A stretch of DNA of 64,000 nt from Rachycentron canadum. Lineage: Eukaryota; Chordata; Actinopteri; Carangiformes; Rachycentridae. Shown piece by piece: positions 34,923 to 49,900 of this stretch (its first letter is position 1; each line of letters opens with the position of its first letter). The position numbers were made by a program, and so were the translations under genes. Under the pieces are notes generated by a model. It saw nothing but the letters and a program-made list of their open reading frames with translations, did no database searches and was not told the origin of the DNA. The DNA lies in NCBI GenBank assembly GCA_038496675.1, contig CM076650.1, positions 8,977,271 through 9,041,270 of the forward strand, in the 5' to 3' direction.

Positions 34923-37900
34923 ATATGTGTATATGTGTATATGTGTATATATATGTATATATAAGATATATAAATAGAGGTAAAAAGTGCATCCCATAAC
35001 CTGCCTAAAGCCAAAATTACATCCAACAGGTGTGATCATCTACTTTTTTTTAGTTAGAATAGCTTATGAATTTTTACAACATAGTAGAATAACAGACTCA
35101 AACCTCCAGTAATGATGTGGCAGTGACCTCAAAAACAAACTGTAGTTCAACTTAGGTCATTCTCACTGTCTGCTGGGAATTTCTATGGGAAAAGCAATAA
35201 CCTGTGTGCAAGTGACCAGGTCAGAAACTCCCTACAGCAATTCAAAGTGTGGGACACTGGGGTAATAAATACTTGTTTTTACAAGTGGATACACATATAT
35301 CCTTGTCCATCAGGCATTAAGCCAGTGAGCCACAGGCTAAGAGAAGAAACCATTACTTACTTACTTTCAGACGTGTTGGGACATCAGTAGGTTTATGTTC
35401 ATTTCTACGTCTCAGGACTTGTGCAATATGTATATGTCAGATCTTTAGACTTTGAGTGTATTGGCCTTCAGAAACCCTGCCTATCCTTGCCAGTCTTAGG
35501 TGCAAGATGGTCTTAGATTTCATTGTAACACAAATCAAACTCTCCTGGTAAAGAGATGAGAAGAAAAAGAGAACAGAGCCCCTGGATTCAGATAAGTCTT
35601 TTTTTCTACTAGCAACAATATAGGCTTCCAGCTCTGGAGAGGGATCATAGACAGAGTGTTATGTGATCATTCAGAGCCGTGAGAGGAATGCACTTCCTTG
35701 GAGACTCAGGACTCCAGGGCCACAGACAGAGCAGGGCCTGGAAGTGGAGTAGTATCCCAAGCAGACAGGTGTGTATGTAAGAAGGAAGGCTGAAGGGGGA
35801 TCTCCTTTCAAAGCCGTCCGTCACCCCACTCCCAGCTCTGCAGAAATCCAACCCATTCTCAGATAGTCCGATAACCTGCAGGCTTGCTCTGGAGGGGCAT
35901 TCCCCACCAATAAAGAGAAAATCAGTGAAAAGGAGTTGTAAAATGTGAATGTGATGGACTTTCATCATGCTTCTTGAATACAGGGGGTGTTTTCTGCTGT
36001 ACAGTTGGACTGTGTGCTGATTGACAGAGCCATGCTACACCCTAACTTCCTAACTGTGTTTTGGGATCTTACATGTCACTCGTGTCAACAGTCACCAGGA
36101 GATTTACTGGCTAACGGTGCCACTGTCAGGCTCCCCTGTGACTAGAAGAGGCCTCCACCACACCCCACTCTCCCACTCTTTCCTTCCTTTCCTTTATGAC
36201 CCCTTCGGGTATCCCTATTCTTTTCCTTTGGTGTGTTCATCGCTTTACTTCGTCTCAATTTCTTCCCCTTCTCCATCCTCCCATATTTTTCTCCTATCTG
36301 TTTCAATGAACTATGGTATCACCTCATTCTCTGTCCGTCTTTCTCTTTTTGCCCTTTTTCTTCAGCCTTGATTTATGGTGGTTTGAGGGCTGCTGGGGAG
36401 GGGAGTTATGATGTATGGCCACAGCGGTTATTCTTATCTGCTCTCATATGGCAAAGCTGTTGCTGCCCTAAGCCAAGCTGTCATTGAGTTACTCGCACTG
36501 CTTTCCTTGTCCTTTTCTTTTTAGCCACACTAACAGTGTGGTTTTACTAATGGCAATGCTGTTAGTCAATTCATGACTATGGTCCACACTCAAATATCTC
36601 AACAACTTTTGAATGGATTACCACTTTTGTTGTTAAAAACATCTGTGGTGCTCAAGGGAACATATTCTCCTGATTTTAGCGACCTTGACTTTCAATCTAG
36701 TGCCACCATGAGGTTTTCATTTGTGGTTTGAGTTCAATGCATCAACAATCATTGCTGCAAACGCTCTTTTCTTAAAGCAGGACTGTAATAAGTTTACCAA
36801 TCTGTAATCTGTAACAAACCTACTGTATCATTCAATCATCATCAAGTGTTAATGTTCAGTTTTTTGGTTGATGACCAAGACATTCACGTCGGTTGGACTT
36901 TGTTACAGCTAATCAGTAGATATTAGCATGCCAACTACATTAACTACAATAGTGACCATCATAAACATTACATCAGCTAAACATCAGCATGTTAGCTTTG
37001 TCATTGTGAGTATGCAAACATGCTTCGAAGGGCTAACATGGTTGTAGAGTCGTATCCCCTTGTTTCTACACTATCAAATATGACTTGACATCTGGACATT
37101 GTCTGTGAGGATTCCCAGTCTTTTTATTCCTGTCCACTTTCCTTTTATGCTCATTCATCATTCTGCAAATAATAGTTTGGTGGTCAGTACCATGTTTGTT
37201 ATCAAATTTCTCTAAAGTGTTGCAGTGTGGAAAACAGGGGCCAAAGAGGATGTAGGTCTCAGGCCCTGTCAAATTATGATTTGCAACATCCTCCAGAGAT
37301 CACTTCATTATCCTGAACTGGAGCAGCAACCTAGACACTGTAATGTGTCAATTTACAGAACAAGCTGCCACTGTCCGGAAGGAATGATTACAGTTATTAA
37401 TACATTTAATCATGCAGCATTCCTAGCATTCGAATTCCTCAACTCACAGAGAGGAAGCTAAACTAAGATCTCACTATTTGAAAAATCTCTTTACTTAATT
37501 ATTGAAATGTACAAGAATCAAAATAAATATGAACTTTTGACATCAGCTCTAATAGAACATCCTTTTAAATAATGCTCTGATATTTAAATGCCAAGCATAG
37601 CTGACTGGGAGCTCCTCAGTATTTATACCAACAGGATGATTAATGAGGAAATGCAATAATGGCAATGCCTGTCACTTGATGAGGATATTCTTAGAAGGTT
37701 GCTCCTACTTGCATCATGTTGGTGAACGTCAAAGCTCCATATTGACCTTCCCTTCCAATGATATCTCCAGTCTGACCCACTATCCTGCTGCAGCTATGTA
37801 TGGCGTAAGCAGCATGGCTGTGTAAATATGAGCTGATGAAGAATGTGTTGTCCACGGACACTAATGCAGAGAAAATCCGAGGCTGTAAAGTCATGTACTG

Positions 37901-40900
37901 TATATGTTTTGATGCTTTGCTGACACAGTATTTTGGGTTCTCTAAATTTTATCATGAGCACTCTTTTGCTGAGTCAATTCGCCATGCTGTACCCTAATGA
38001 AATTATTTTGTGGCTTCTACAGCTTTCACTGATTACTTTTAGCTAAAGTCTCTATCGAAAAAACCTGTATGAGCCATTATAGGAAGCTTCTATATGACTT
38101 TTAATGAGGGATTCGAGAGGATCCAGTTAGTATCAGTAAGGTGCTAAAACAGAAAAACATCATCACGCTTCCTTAATATTTCTTCCCTGCCCGTGTCAGT
38201 GATTTACATCAGTCACACTGAAGTTAATTTATTAAATAGCTGCTAACAGGGACATTTGGAAATGTGTGTGGCCAATAAACTTTTCATCCCAGCAGAAATT
38301 ATGATGATTGTCAGTTTGAAAAGCTAATGGAAATGTGAGCTGAGCCAGGCAGCTACTCTGTGTATTGGATTTGATGGCCAGTCTAATATAGTATGTGTGT
38401 CATAAAAATTGTAATACATTAGACCATCAATCATGTTTAAATTCATATTAGAGTAGCTATTAGGACTTTTATATTTGCAGCTATTTTTCTCACAGGTCTT
38501 TAATTTGTCATTTGACACATTTCTGCTCTGGGCAAAGTTAAACCATCTCTCTCTGGAGAACTATTTATGTGTTACCCTGGGATGTCTTGCATCTTGATTA
38601 TTTGTTGAGACCCATGCCAACTACAGCCCCAGTGTCTGACAGCATGTACAATAGAAGTCAGAGAAAGGGAGCTTCCCCTAGACTTACACTGGGCTGAACA
38701 ATGTGGAGGCAGGCAGGGAGGCATGCCATAGCGGTAGATCTGGCCCACCCAGACTGTGGCCTGCTGTCCCTCTCAGTTGTTCATCCCGAGTGAACAAAGC
38801 CGAAACAGGGAGGAAGGGAAACATGGGAGGTGGGGGAGTGGGGGGGTGGGGGNNNNNNNNNNNNNNNNNNNNNNNNNNNNNNNNNNNNNNNNNNNNNNNN
38901 NNNNNNNNNNNNNNNNNNNNNNNNNNNNNNNNNNNNNNNNNNNNNNNNNNNNNNNNNNNNNNNNNNNNNNNNNNNNNNNNNNNNNNNNNNNNNNNNNNNN
39001 NNNNNNNNNNNNNNNNNNNNNNNNNNNNNNNNNNNNNNNNNNNNNNNNNNNNNNNNNNNNNNNNNNNNNNNNNNNNNNNNNNNNNNNNNNNNNNNNNNNN
39101 NNNNNNNNNNNNNNNNNNNNNNNNNNNNNNNNNNNNNNNNNNNNNNNNNNNNNNNNNNNNNNNNNNNNNNNNNNNNNNNNNNNNNNNNNNNNNNNNNNNN
39201 NNNNNNNNNNNNNNNNNNGAAAGGGGGGGGGGGGGGGGGGGGGGGGGGGTGGGGGGGGGGTGGAGTACAGCTGTCACTCTACTCCACACAATATTGGAGT
39301 CTGGCGGGAAGGAGGACTTTGCAGAACAAAGACAGACAGACAGACAGACAGGCAAAGACAGAGAGAAATCTTTGCTTTGATGATCTTGAGCCGAACCAGA
39401 AAATTGCTGTGCTTGTTAAGCTATGTTATTATGTGACTTTGTATAACTCAACAGTGAATGAGAGTGAAGGCTAAGAAAGGACTAGGGATTTTGAGCAGCA
39501 CTGACAGAAATAATGTTGGACAGCATTTTTTCGCTTGTACAGCAAAGAACAGCACCTGTTGACCACAGTGTTTTAAATCCACTGAACAGGCACATCTCCT
39601 CAGTCACTTTGACTACAGGTGGTGTGAGCATTTATTCATTTCTGAACAAACAAGAGGAGCAAACTATCAAACAAAATTTAAAAAAAAAATGAAATTTTTT
39701 ACTTAATGACCCAATTCTGATTTGATTACAGATAAATTCAAGGCTAACGAAAATAAAAATGACAAACTAGGCAGCAATCATCTTACATCATTTTACATAT
39801 GTCATGTTACCTGTGCCTCAGGTTCACATGAACATAATCTGGTAGCAGTGTGACAGACATGGAAAGGTAACACATTTCATCAGCTCTTTTTCCCCATCAG
39901 TCACTGCTAAACTTGTCTGTTTTAACTATTTCTCAAGTCAGGAACTCAACACATTGATCCTTTATCAATCAAAATAATTTTTTTTTTAGGTATAGAACCA
40001 AATATAATCATAACTGAAAAAAACAACTTAATGCTTATTTTACTCCTTGCGGTGATGTGGGAACATAAAACTGCCTGATTGCTCAATGCCAAAACAGAGG
40101 CAGCTTTTTGTCTTGGCAGTGTTTATTTGATAATCCTCTATGAAAGCCACTGAGTAAGCTTCTCATATCAGCTCCAAGTTGGGCCAGCTGCCAGGACACA
40201 CTTTTTCCAGCACAGAAACAGTCTGGTAATTGAAGCTTGTCAGGGAAAACTTCTTAGTTTGTAATTGTACATCAGGTTGAAATGAGGGTGTTTTTTTTGT
40301 GGATACAAGAGCTTGAGAGCAGACTGAACAAAAGTCTGATTAGTTTATTCACTGAGTGGAATAGAGTTATTCTATAGTTTCTGTACAGAATACAATAAAG
40401 GCATATGTTTGCTCAACTTATTTTATAGATGTAGTCTACTGTATCAACACAGGAGGTGGTACGCACAAAAACATACACGATACTTGTTTCTTGTATTTTT
40501 AGCCACAACTATCGGAAACCTGAGCAGCGAGCATGGTCGAGGTTTTGCTGTGAGGGTTGCTCCATGTCACCTCTTCTTCTTAACCAGTGTGGGCATAACC
40601 ATGTGTGTTAGATGGGCAGAATGGACAGGATAGGCAGAGGTTTGATATTATACTTGTCTGTTTGTGAGAAGAAAAGGGATAAGAGGCTTCGTTTTTACTG
40701 TCTCATCAACACATATTCCAAGTAGATAACTCCAGCAGAGACATAATCCGTTATGTTATCATTATTCCAGAAAAAAAAACAAAACACTTATCGTTATCAG
40801 TTCCATGTGAACATTTCTGCCTTTTGGTCTGTTGTGACACGGGCTGGTTTGGCTTCAGTGTTGACATGTGGGTTTAAGGAAGTGGCCCCTCTCCATGATC

Positions 40901-43900
40901 CTGAATACCCACACTCAACCCCCCAGTGTTTTCATTCTCCCCACTCACATAGCATAAAGACTGCAGTCTCTTTCTTCCTCACTGAGGCAAGGCTGAGTTC
41001 AGTGGTGGTTTATTGTGTCAGAAGCTCCTTGCCAGTGTTCTCTGTACACAGTTGATTTCTGAGACATACATCAGACCAAATAACAAATTATTAGATTTAA
41101 CCAGCCTGCTGCTGAATGTTCCCAACTCCATTGACATCCTTAACAGACTTAGGTCAACAGGGCCACTGTCAGTGTGACCAGCCGTGCAAAACTAAAGCGA
41201 TCCTACCCTCTCTGACCTCCCTGATGCAAGAATCCACTGATGGGACCCAATTCACATTTCACTGTGACATCTCACAAATCACAGGTCACCAGGCTCGCCC
41301 CGATGAAGGATAAGACATAAGGGCGTTTTACCGCTGTTTAAAAAAACAGATTCACATTATGCAGTAGAACCCATAATCTTAAATATCTCTGAAGAGGTCA
41401 GTATCAAGTCAAAGACCAAAACTGAGCCGACAGTTTGAGGGATTACATGAGTCATGAGATAGTGTGGATTAAGGACAAGATAGGGCCTTTAGTTGTGGAT
41501 CACTGGCAGGTGACGCTGAGCTGTGGATGATTCATGTCGAATGTTTTGTTCAAATGTGTGATCTATGAGCTTCGAATAATTCAGAACTATGTCTTTGCAT
41601 TCACTCTATGAGGGGTGAGGCTGATTCACAAGAGGCCAGTTCATCAGTGAAATAAAACAAAGGATGATGGAGTGTCCATAAGCAGACGATGTAGAGTATA
41701 TATGTATTTGTATGTGCTGTATTGAGGGTTGAGTATATGAGAAAGCGAGGGTGAGAGCCAAGGGAAATAGGAAGCAAAGCACCTCTTCTTGAAGCCCAGT
41801 GAAGGGAGGTTTAGAGAAGCCCTGGCATTAAGTTATCATGTTTCCCTTCCAAAATTAAAATGCCTCTTTGATTCCTTTTATCCATTAGCCTAAAGCAGAT
41901 TGCCGTTTATATGCCTGACTGGCTCTTAATATGAACAAAACTGATTGTTTTCTTATGGTACTATGCAGTTGAGGAGGTCTTTCAAATTAAGTACTCAGGC
42001 ATTAAGCTTTTTTCTCTCTCTCCCTTTAGGTGGAAACAAACTAAAGCCTCAGCCTTTCCGGCTCAACTGGGCCTGGATCTCCTTGGAGAGGGAATACTAC
42101 TTGGTGGATGAGGATGCCAAATTCCTGGAGGTGACATTGAAACGCAGAGGCTACCTGGGGGAAACCTCCTTTGTCAGTAAGTGTTGTCAGGCATTTGTGT
42201 AACATCTGCCCTGATATGTCAACTGTGAAACACATTTTCTTGTCACATTTCAACCAAATGAGTTAACTTTATATTTTAGAAATCAAAGACTAACTACTAT
42301 ATTTGTATATAACGTATGTTTATGGAGTATCTCTAGTGACTTTAGCTAAAGTTTCTTGACAAAGAAGATGTGAGTTTTTAGTTTTGTTTTCCAAAATAGC
42401 TGGAATTTCTGTTGCATTTGTGTCACCATTAAATTGTTGTGAAGGATGGTATTACTAGACAAAATGCCCTTATTAAACTGACAACTTTACAAAGAATAAT
42501 CACCCCTTTAACTGTTTCCTGAGACTGTATTATGTAATTTATGCTTTTTTTCAAAGGCCAGTCCTGCCATAAAATGTGAACATAATGCCTTTATTTAAAA
42601 CCTGTGCAGGCTCCGTCAAAGCTACAGGGTATCCTACAATTTACTCCCATTGTTAAACCAAAGAAAACTTACAAATCAACAATCCGGTCTTGTCCGAAAT
42701 GGCACAAATCTTTGTTTTTATTTTATTTTACTGGTGCTCTGTTTCTGCTCTGACAGAGGTGTGATTGAGAGCACATATGATCTTTCCCAGAAAAGGTCAC
42801 AAGGAAATGTCAACGTGCTGATCAATGACACTACAGATTTATAACAACATATGTTGCCACTCTGTCTTTGAAGACACAAGGGGCATGCAAATGAACAAGC
42901 AAGGGACTACAAAACAACTAGACATGAACTGGTTTTGAACAAGTGTAAAACTGGATCTGCAAATTGTAACCACAAAATACATGTTTGCCATGTTCTGTGG
43001 TTTTGGACAACAATTAGAAATTGCTATCTGAGATTGCATTTCACCTACAGTATGTAGTTAATAATCTCATAGTTAGACCACTTTAATCTTAAATCTTTTG
43101 CATGTACATCCCCCTCCCTCAGGTATTGCCACTAAGGATGGCACAGCCGAGAAGGATAAGGACTTCCGTGGTAAAGCCCAGAAACAGGTCCAGTTCAACC
43201 CCGGCCAGACCACGGCTACCTGGAAGGTGAAGATCTTCACTGACCAGGAGTTTGAGACCTCAGAGACCTTTGAGATAGAGCTGTCAGACCCAGTCATGGC
43301 TGTCCTGGAGTTTCCAGACATCGCCACAGTGGAGATTGTGGATCCTGGAGATGGTAAAAATCTGATATTTGAGCCATTTGAAAAAATACTTTGCCACCAT
43401 GAAACTACTTGAATAATCAAAAACTTTAATCAATGTCTTTGTTCTTACTCTTCCAAAACAGAGTCAACAGTGTTCATTCCTCAAGCAGAGTACAAGATTG
43501 AGGAGGATATTGGAGAGCTGTTAGTGCCGGTACGGCGCTCAGGAGATGCCAGCCAGGAACTCATGGTTGTCTGTTACACTCAGCAAGGTGAGATGAACCT
43601 GTCCAGAGAGAGAAGAATTCACATAAAAATAGCTAAATGGAAACAGTGACAAACTAAGTAGTGTACATCAGAATTTGTAAAAGCTTCCATTAAGGATAAT
43701 TATTGTAAATATACAATGATGTTGATGTAGCAAATGTATATTTGTAGAAAGCTACTTCACCTTTGCTTCCAAATTTGTAACAGTGTGATTGTACTTTACA
43801 GTCTTTATTCATGTTTAACCTTCTGTTTTGCCATTTTTTGTATATACACAAGGAACAGAAACATTTAATCTGATATCCCTTCTCTATTCCCATAATTCCT

Positions 43901-46900
43901 CAGATACGGCAACTGGCACCATACCCAGCACTGTCTTGTCCTACTCTGATTACATCACCCGGCCTGAAGACCACACCAGCGTTCTGCGTTTTGACAAGGA
44001 TGAGCGCGAGAAACTCTGCCGCATCATCATCATCGATGACTCCCTGTATGAGGAGGAAGAGAGCTTCAATGTCAGCCTCAGCATGCCCATGGGCGGCCAA
44101 GTGGGTGCCAACTTCCCAACCACCAAGGTGACCATCTTAGCAGACAGCGATGATGGTAAGTCAATTCATCCAACTTTAAACATCAGGCCGTTGTGTGTTG
44201 TAGTCAAGGCAGCAGGTGTGGGTGATCTGGTTGCCCAATGGCTTTTCAGTGTATTGAGGTCCCTCACACCTGAAAGGGAAACGTCTTCCAACACGCTCTT
44301 CTTCTGCTTTATTCATCCAACACACTTCTGTCTGCCTGAGTGTTAGAAACAAGGCTACAGTAGACAGGTGTCACAATGGAGAATGGTGGCCTTGGTGGAT
44401 GTTATGCTACATCTGCCTGTCTGACAGATAAAAGGACTTTAAACCTCGCCGTGTTCCTCAAGCGAACCCCATCCTAATTGTCATTCAGAGGAGCTCAGGG
44501 GGAAACACAGGGCATCCCTTTGTCTGCAGGGACCAAAAGGCAGGTGGTGGAGAGAGACGGACTATTGTGCAGGGAATCCAAATGACTGGCATGTTTTTAC
44601 TCTGTTCCTCTGTTTGATGGTTTTCAATGCAATTCTGCCTTTTTGTGCTAAGGATATTATGCTGACTGCATTAACATTTTCAGCTTGAGAGGGAATGCAG
44701 TTTTTTAAAGATACAATTGACATATTTGTCATTTGTTGTTTCAACCAACTTGACAAACTACTGGCCTCAGAAACACCCTTGAGGTGGCTTTTGTCTTTCT
44801 TCTGAAACCTATGATGCCAGATTAAATTTGCTGTCCTCACATTTCTCCTCGGTCTCTCTCAGCTTTTACCAAGACTAATTTCCTGCACTTGCCCTCCCTT
44901 GATGTGACAGACCTGCACACAGACAATTGCATCCCTCCCATGCAATTTGCAACAGAAGTGCAATCACAGTCCATGTATAGATAATCAGCATGCATTCCCA
45001 GACATGTGAAGAGACAAGAGAGGACTCCTCAATGTAAACCTCTATTGTGGTGTCACATCTTGGTGGGTCCTGAAGTAACACCCCACCATAAATCTGGTTC
45101 TGTGTGTGTGCATGCATGTGTCTATGTGAGTGTAAAACCATCTGCCTGTCTGAGTAAACTTGTGGTTTGGACTCTCGCCAGCATCTGGCCTCTATTGTTA
45201 CTGTATTTGTCTGCTCTTCCTCCCCCTGATCTTTAAGGTTGCCATGTTGGCACTCGTTTCCCTATACAAATGGGTCTAAATAGCTGGCTTGGAGGGTGAA
45301 AGGCACTGAAAGTGTGCCAGAAATACCTCCTTCAGCTTCAGTTGTCTGTTGCAAACTCAAGATCTGCCAATTCCTCTCAAGCACCAATAATTGAAAGCAA
45401 CTTTGTGGTGAATTTGATGTTTTTTGGTCTATTGGCATCATCACCTTCATCAAACAACACTTTAACAGTACATTTAAATAGACAACAATGAAATGTGTCT
45501 ACATTTGATTGTACATCCATTCTTTCATGTGATCTACAATGTTGTTTGATGAATCTGTTGAAGGCATCACTCTTAAAGAGCATTTAACATTTGCTGAACA
45601 ATGGCCATTGCTGGCATGACACTTGAAGAATAATGCTGTGAAGTGAAGAATAAAGTCAGCACAAGGACCCTCTGAACTCACACAGCACTGGATCATCAAT
45701 AAGGTTGTTCCCAGTATTTCAGTGTAAGTTTTCCACTTCTGAATTGCCTCCCTGGCAGCAAGTGAAATTATTTAGGTACCACTTCTTACAATAGCACCAG
45801 GCATAACAATTTAATACATTTTGATTGATGACAACTAGAAGCGGTTAATGAATACTTTACTAATACTTAGTTAAAGACATTAATATGGACACCTTTGGGG
45901 TTGCCAATTTGTGAAATATCCCTTTTTTACTTTTACTTTTAATTCCCCATGAAAGTTTTCTTAATTTATAGATCACACAGACATGATAATCCCTTTAATT
46001 TATTAATAGAATAATGCGATCCTTCATTATTGCCCAAAACAAAGGGGTCGCAACCTGAGGTATAAAGCATTTATTAATAATACCATTAGCATAATTGCAT
46101 TTATGACACCTATATAATACTATTCACAAACCCTTTATCTGATTCAGGTACTGTAATTTACGCTGCAAATTTCTCTGCCTCCTCCCTTTTCTGTCTTTTT
46201 GCTTTAGTGTATAACCCAAAAAAGCCGAAGGCCCAAATAAGCTCCTCTATCAGTTGATCTTTAAGAGCACAGGCTGGACAGAGTGTGATGAAAACTAGCT
46301 TTATGCCATAGTGGAGAAAGATGAATTGACAGTTTTTTCCAGGGGTCTGAATTCTTGCCCTCTCCCTTTGCAAAGTGGAAGGTTGCCTCTCTGTCTCAGC
46401 CACCTCACCTCATCATAGTGCTTATCAGCTCTATCATCAGAACATCCCTTCCCTCATGCATCGTTCTGTGTGCACACACAAGCACAGGCCTTATTCTTCA
46501 GGTGTAGCCTCAAGCCTTTGGCTTCGAGTTCAGACAGAGCTGTCTGGATTTAGATAAATGGGGGAGGAAGGTGGAAGGAGGACAGGATAAAAGGGACGAC
46601 AGCTCTCTTCCTGTGCTGAATAAAAAATTTGCTGAGCTACTGATGCCAGTCTGTCACTGAACCTGATCACAAAGCAACAAGATATGTAGTTAAAATATGC
46701 TCAGAAATTCTTCTAAAAGACACTGATGCTCCAACTAATTATACTTTTCTATTTTACACAAATACCACAGAGCCCTCGTTCTACTTTGGGGAACCGGAGT
46801 ATGTTGTGGATGAGAGTTCAGGCTATGTTGAGGTGAAGGTTTGGAGGACAGGGACTGATCTGTCCAAGACGGCCACTGTCACTGTCCGATCCAGGAAGAG

Positions 46901-49900
46901 TGATCCCGTCTCTGCAGAAGGTAAGATCAGCAGTTTGACAGAATCACCAGCCCTCAGTCATGATTTTGTTTTGCAGCATCAATTCATGGCTTCCTCTCCA
47001 TCTGGCAGCTGGACTAGACTATGTTGGCATTAGTCGCAACCTAGACTTTGCTCCTGGAGTCACGATGCAGACATTTAGAGTGACCATCCTGGACGATCTG
47101 GGTCAGCCGGAGCTGGAGGGGCCTGAGACCTTTGACCTTGTATTACGGATGCCAATGAATGCTGTGTTAGGAGAACCAAGCAAGACCACCATCACCATCA
47201 ATGATACCACCACTGACTGTGAGTGTCCAACACAGAAACTATACATACTTATATTTATGGTATGCCTAAGTATTTATAAAGTTTTTTTTTTACTGTATTT
47301 TATATGAACTATATATGTGATGATTGCTGATCTATTCTTTTATATTGTTTTCATATTTGTTTATTTCTTCATATTTAATTCACTATGTGCACAATATGGA
47401 AACATTGTTAAGTATTTAGCATTTATACATATTATAGAAACAAGTAATAAATAGTCAGTATAACTCACTATTTTGTAGTTGATGCACACAGGACATTGCT
47501 ATTTATTTGTTTATATAATGAAATTAGCATTTATTAAGTCATGACACTTATGGTGCCATCTTTACTTTGATTCAGTGAGACTCAGTTGTAACAGGTTGAT
47601 TCTTACTATTCCTGACAGTGCCAAAGGTTCAGTTTAAGGAAGGAAGCTACAAAGTGGATGAGTCTGATGGGGAAGTAAAAGCCATAGTGTACCGTAGTGG
47701 AGACATCAACCTCAAGTCCACAGTGCGCTGTTACACTCGCCAGGGGTCTGCTCAGGTCATGATGGACTACACTGAGAGGCCCAACACCGATGCATCAATC
47801 ATCACATTCCAGCCAGGTGAGACATACTTTCCTACATTTCAATTCAATTGCTGCACTATATCCCACAGCACTTAACTAAGTATGTTAAAATTCCCTCTCT
47901 AGGTGAGTCTGAGAAGCCGTGTGTGGTTAGCCTGATGGACGACTCTGTCCACGAGGAGGAAGAGGAGTTCCGCTTGGTTCTGGGAAATCCAAAGAGCAAG
48001 TCTCCATACGGAGCCTCTGTCGGGGAGCAGAAGGAAGCACTTGTCACAGTCACAGATGAGAAAGACAGTAAGTGATTTATCAGCATAAAAAGCTGAGATT
48101 TGAATGAAAACATTCAGTAACAGTCATTTATATATCATTTACATATATAGCAGTAACATATAAATAACAGCAAAGGGATGTATTTACCTATGTGGATGAG
48201 GAGATTAAATTGCTCTCACTTCCTCACAAACCACTTCATCCATAACTCTTTCAGCTGAACTAGTAAGGGGAGTGTGTTTACACCAAGTAGGCTAAAAATG
48301 TCAGGCAGGATACTGGATCCATGCATCACCGAAACTGAAGACTCCCTCTAAGTTGTATTTTATTGCATCCGACAACATGGAAATCCCTAATAAATGCAAA
48401 CACAAAACTATTTCCATGATCTCAGAAGCAAACAAACAAACTTGCGTTTTTACTCTTGTTCTTCTGTTGAAATTTGAAAGATGTGGTTTAAAAGTAAAAG
48501 TATCCTAATGTACATAATATCGACTGTGTCTTTTCTCATGAGTTCGCTTTTTTTTTTCCTGTTCTAGAGCCCATCATCCATTTCTCTGAGATCAAGTACA
48601 GTGTGCGGGAACCCCAGGTCAAAGGAGATGTGGCAATAGTGAAGATTCCTATCCTGCGAACTGGTGACGCCTCAAAGGTCTCAGTAGTGAGAGTGCACAC
48701 CAAAGATGGCTCTGCAACCTCTGGAGATGACTACAACCCGCTGTCAGAGGGTAAGAACCTGGTTTGAAGTGACACAGTAGCTAGCACGGTGCCCCCCCCC
48801 GATACAAATTTATGTTGGAGACCTTTATGGTTTTGATCACCCTTCCCTTCATTATCTTGGGTTTCTAAGATGTTGAATTCAAGGAGGGCGAGAGGGAACA
48901 CTCTGTGGAGATTGAGATTCTATATGATGGTCAGAGAGAGATGAGAGAGGCCTTCACTGTTCACATGAAGCCTGATGACAACATGGTGGCTGAAATAAAG
49001 GTGAGACAAAAGGCCACACAACACATACAAGCAGACACACACACAATCAAATATAAACCAGTAGAAGGTCATATTTGTGCATACGTATAGTACTGCTGTA
49101 CTGCACATCTACACACGTGAGCATGCGCCCTGTCATGTCAGCCTGTGTTAAAATAGCCAGGCAGCAGCTGGCATTGCTGTCAGCGCGCCTAAACCACAGA
49201 GTCTTATAAAAAGCTTTTCTCTCTGGAATGAGATGCTGAGGGGAATGTCCCAGCAGAGCCAAGCAGTAGACGAACCTATAAACAGAACTGTCACATTCTA
49301 CCCATATACTCGACATCAGGCATGTACTGTTCACGTGACAGAAATAGGTTACCTCTGACTAAACAGTTTTATGCTTTTACTGTCGATAAAAGGATGGCCA
49401 ATCGAACAAGAAAGTCCTAAGAGAGAATCACCATCATCACCAAGGCTGCACATTCCTCATAACTAGTCATTATAATGATATAAAATAAAATCTGAACCAG
49501 AAGAGGCCGATAGATAACTATGATGATGTTTTGGAGAATACCTGAATCAAGTCATCACATTTTAAGTTTGTGACTTTGTGACTGAGTTGTGACTGTGTAA
49601 ATCCATCATGTTGCTGCATCACCACCTAGACAATATATAGTATACACAATATTTGACATGAAATCAAATTGCAATATTGCTTGAATTTATATTGCATGTA
49701 AATTTGGCTATCCAATCTGCAGTGCTCTGAAAAGTTATGGCATTCATAAACTGGCTGCCAGTCTTAGGAAAATGGTATGGTAAATGATAAAATAATATAA
49801 ATAATGCAATGTGTTTGGTGGAATACTGAAGAGGATGTTATAGCTATAGATTTCTCTAGGACCAAGTCAATTACTGACTTATACTATAAGTCTAGTTTGG

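Larger units (their letters stand above)
31797..42029 (+). other. 10.2-kb intron 2 of frem3
   Basis: This intron separates the CSPG array from the Calx-beta exons and is by far the largest in the gene. No coding exon is supported inside it: the CSPG-to-Calx-beta join (DNG-GNKLKPQPF) is complete without one. It contains an (AC)n run at 34,262-34,328, a TG/TATG array at 34,851-34,960, an inverted fish repeat at 36.6-37.0 kb and an assembly gap at 38,853-39,218. An intron this size near the middle of the gene is a plausible home for enhancers, though none is identifiable. Confidence 0.6.

Noticed and set aside
38684..39474. Open frames of over 200 codons near 39 kb
   Set aside because: More than half of each is assembly gap (N), and the remainder is Gly or Pro runs from G-rich DNA.
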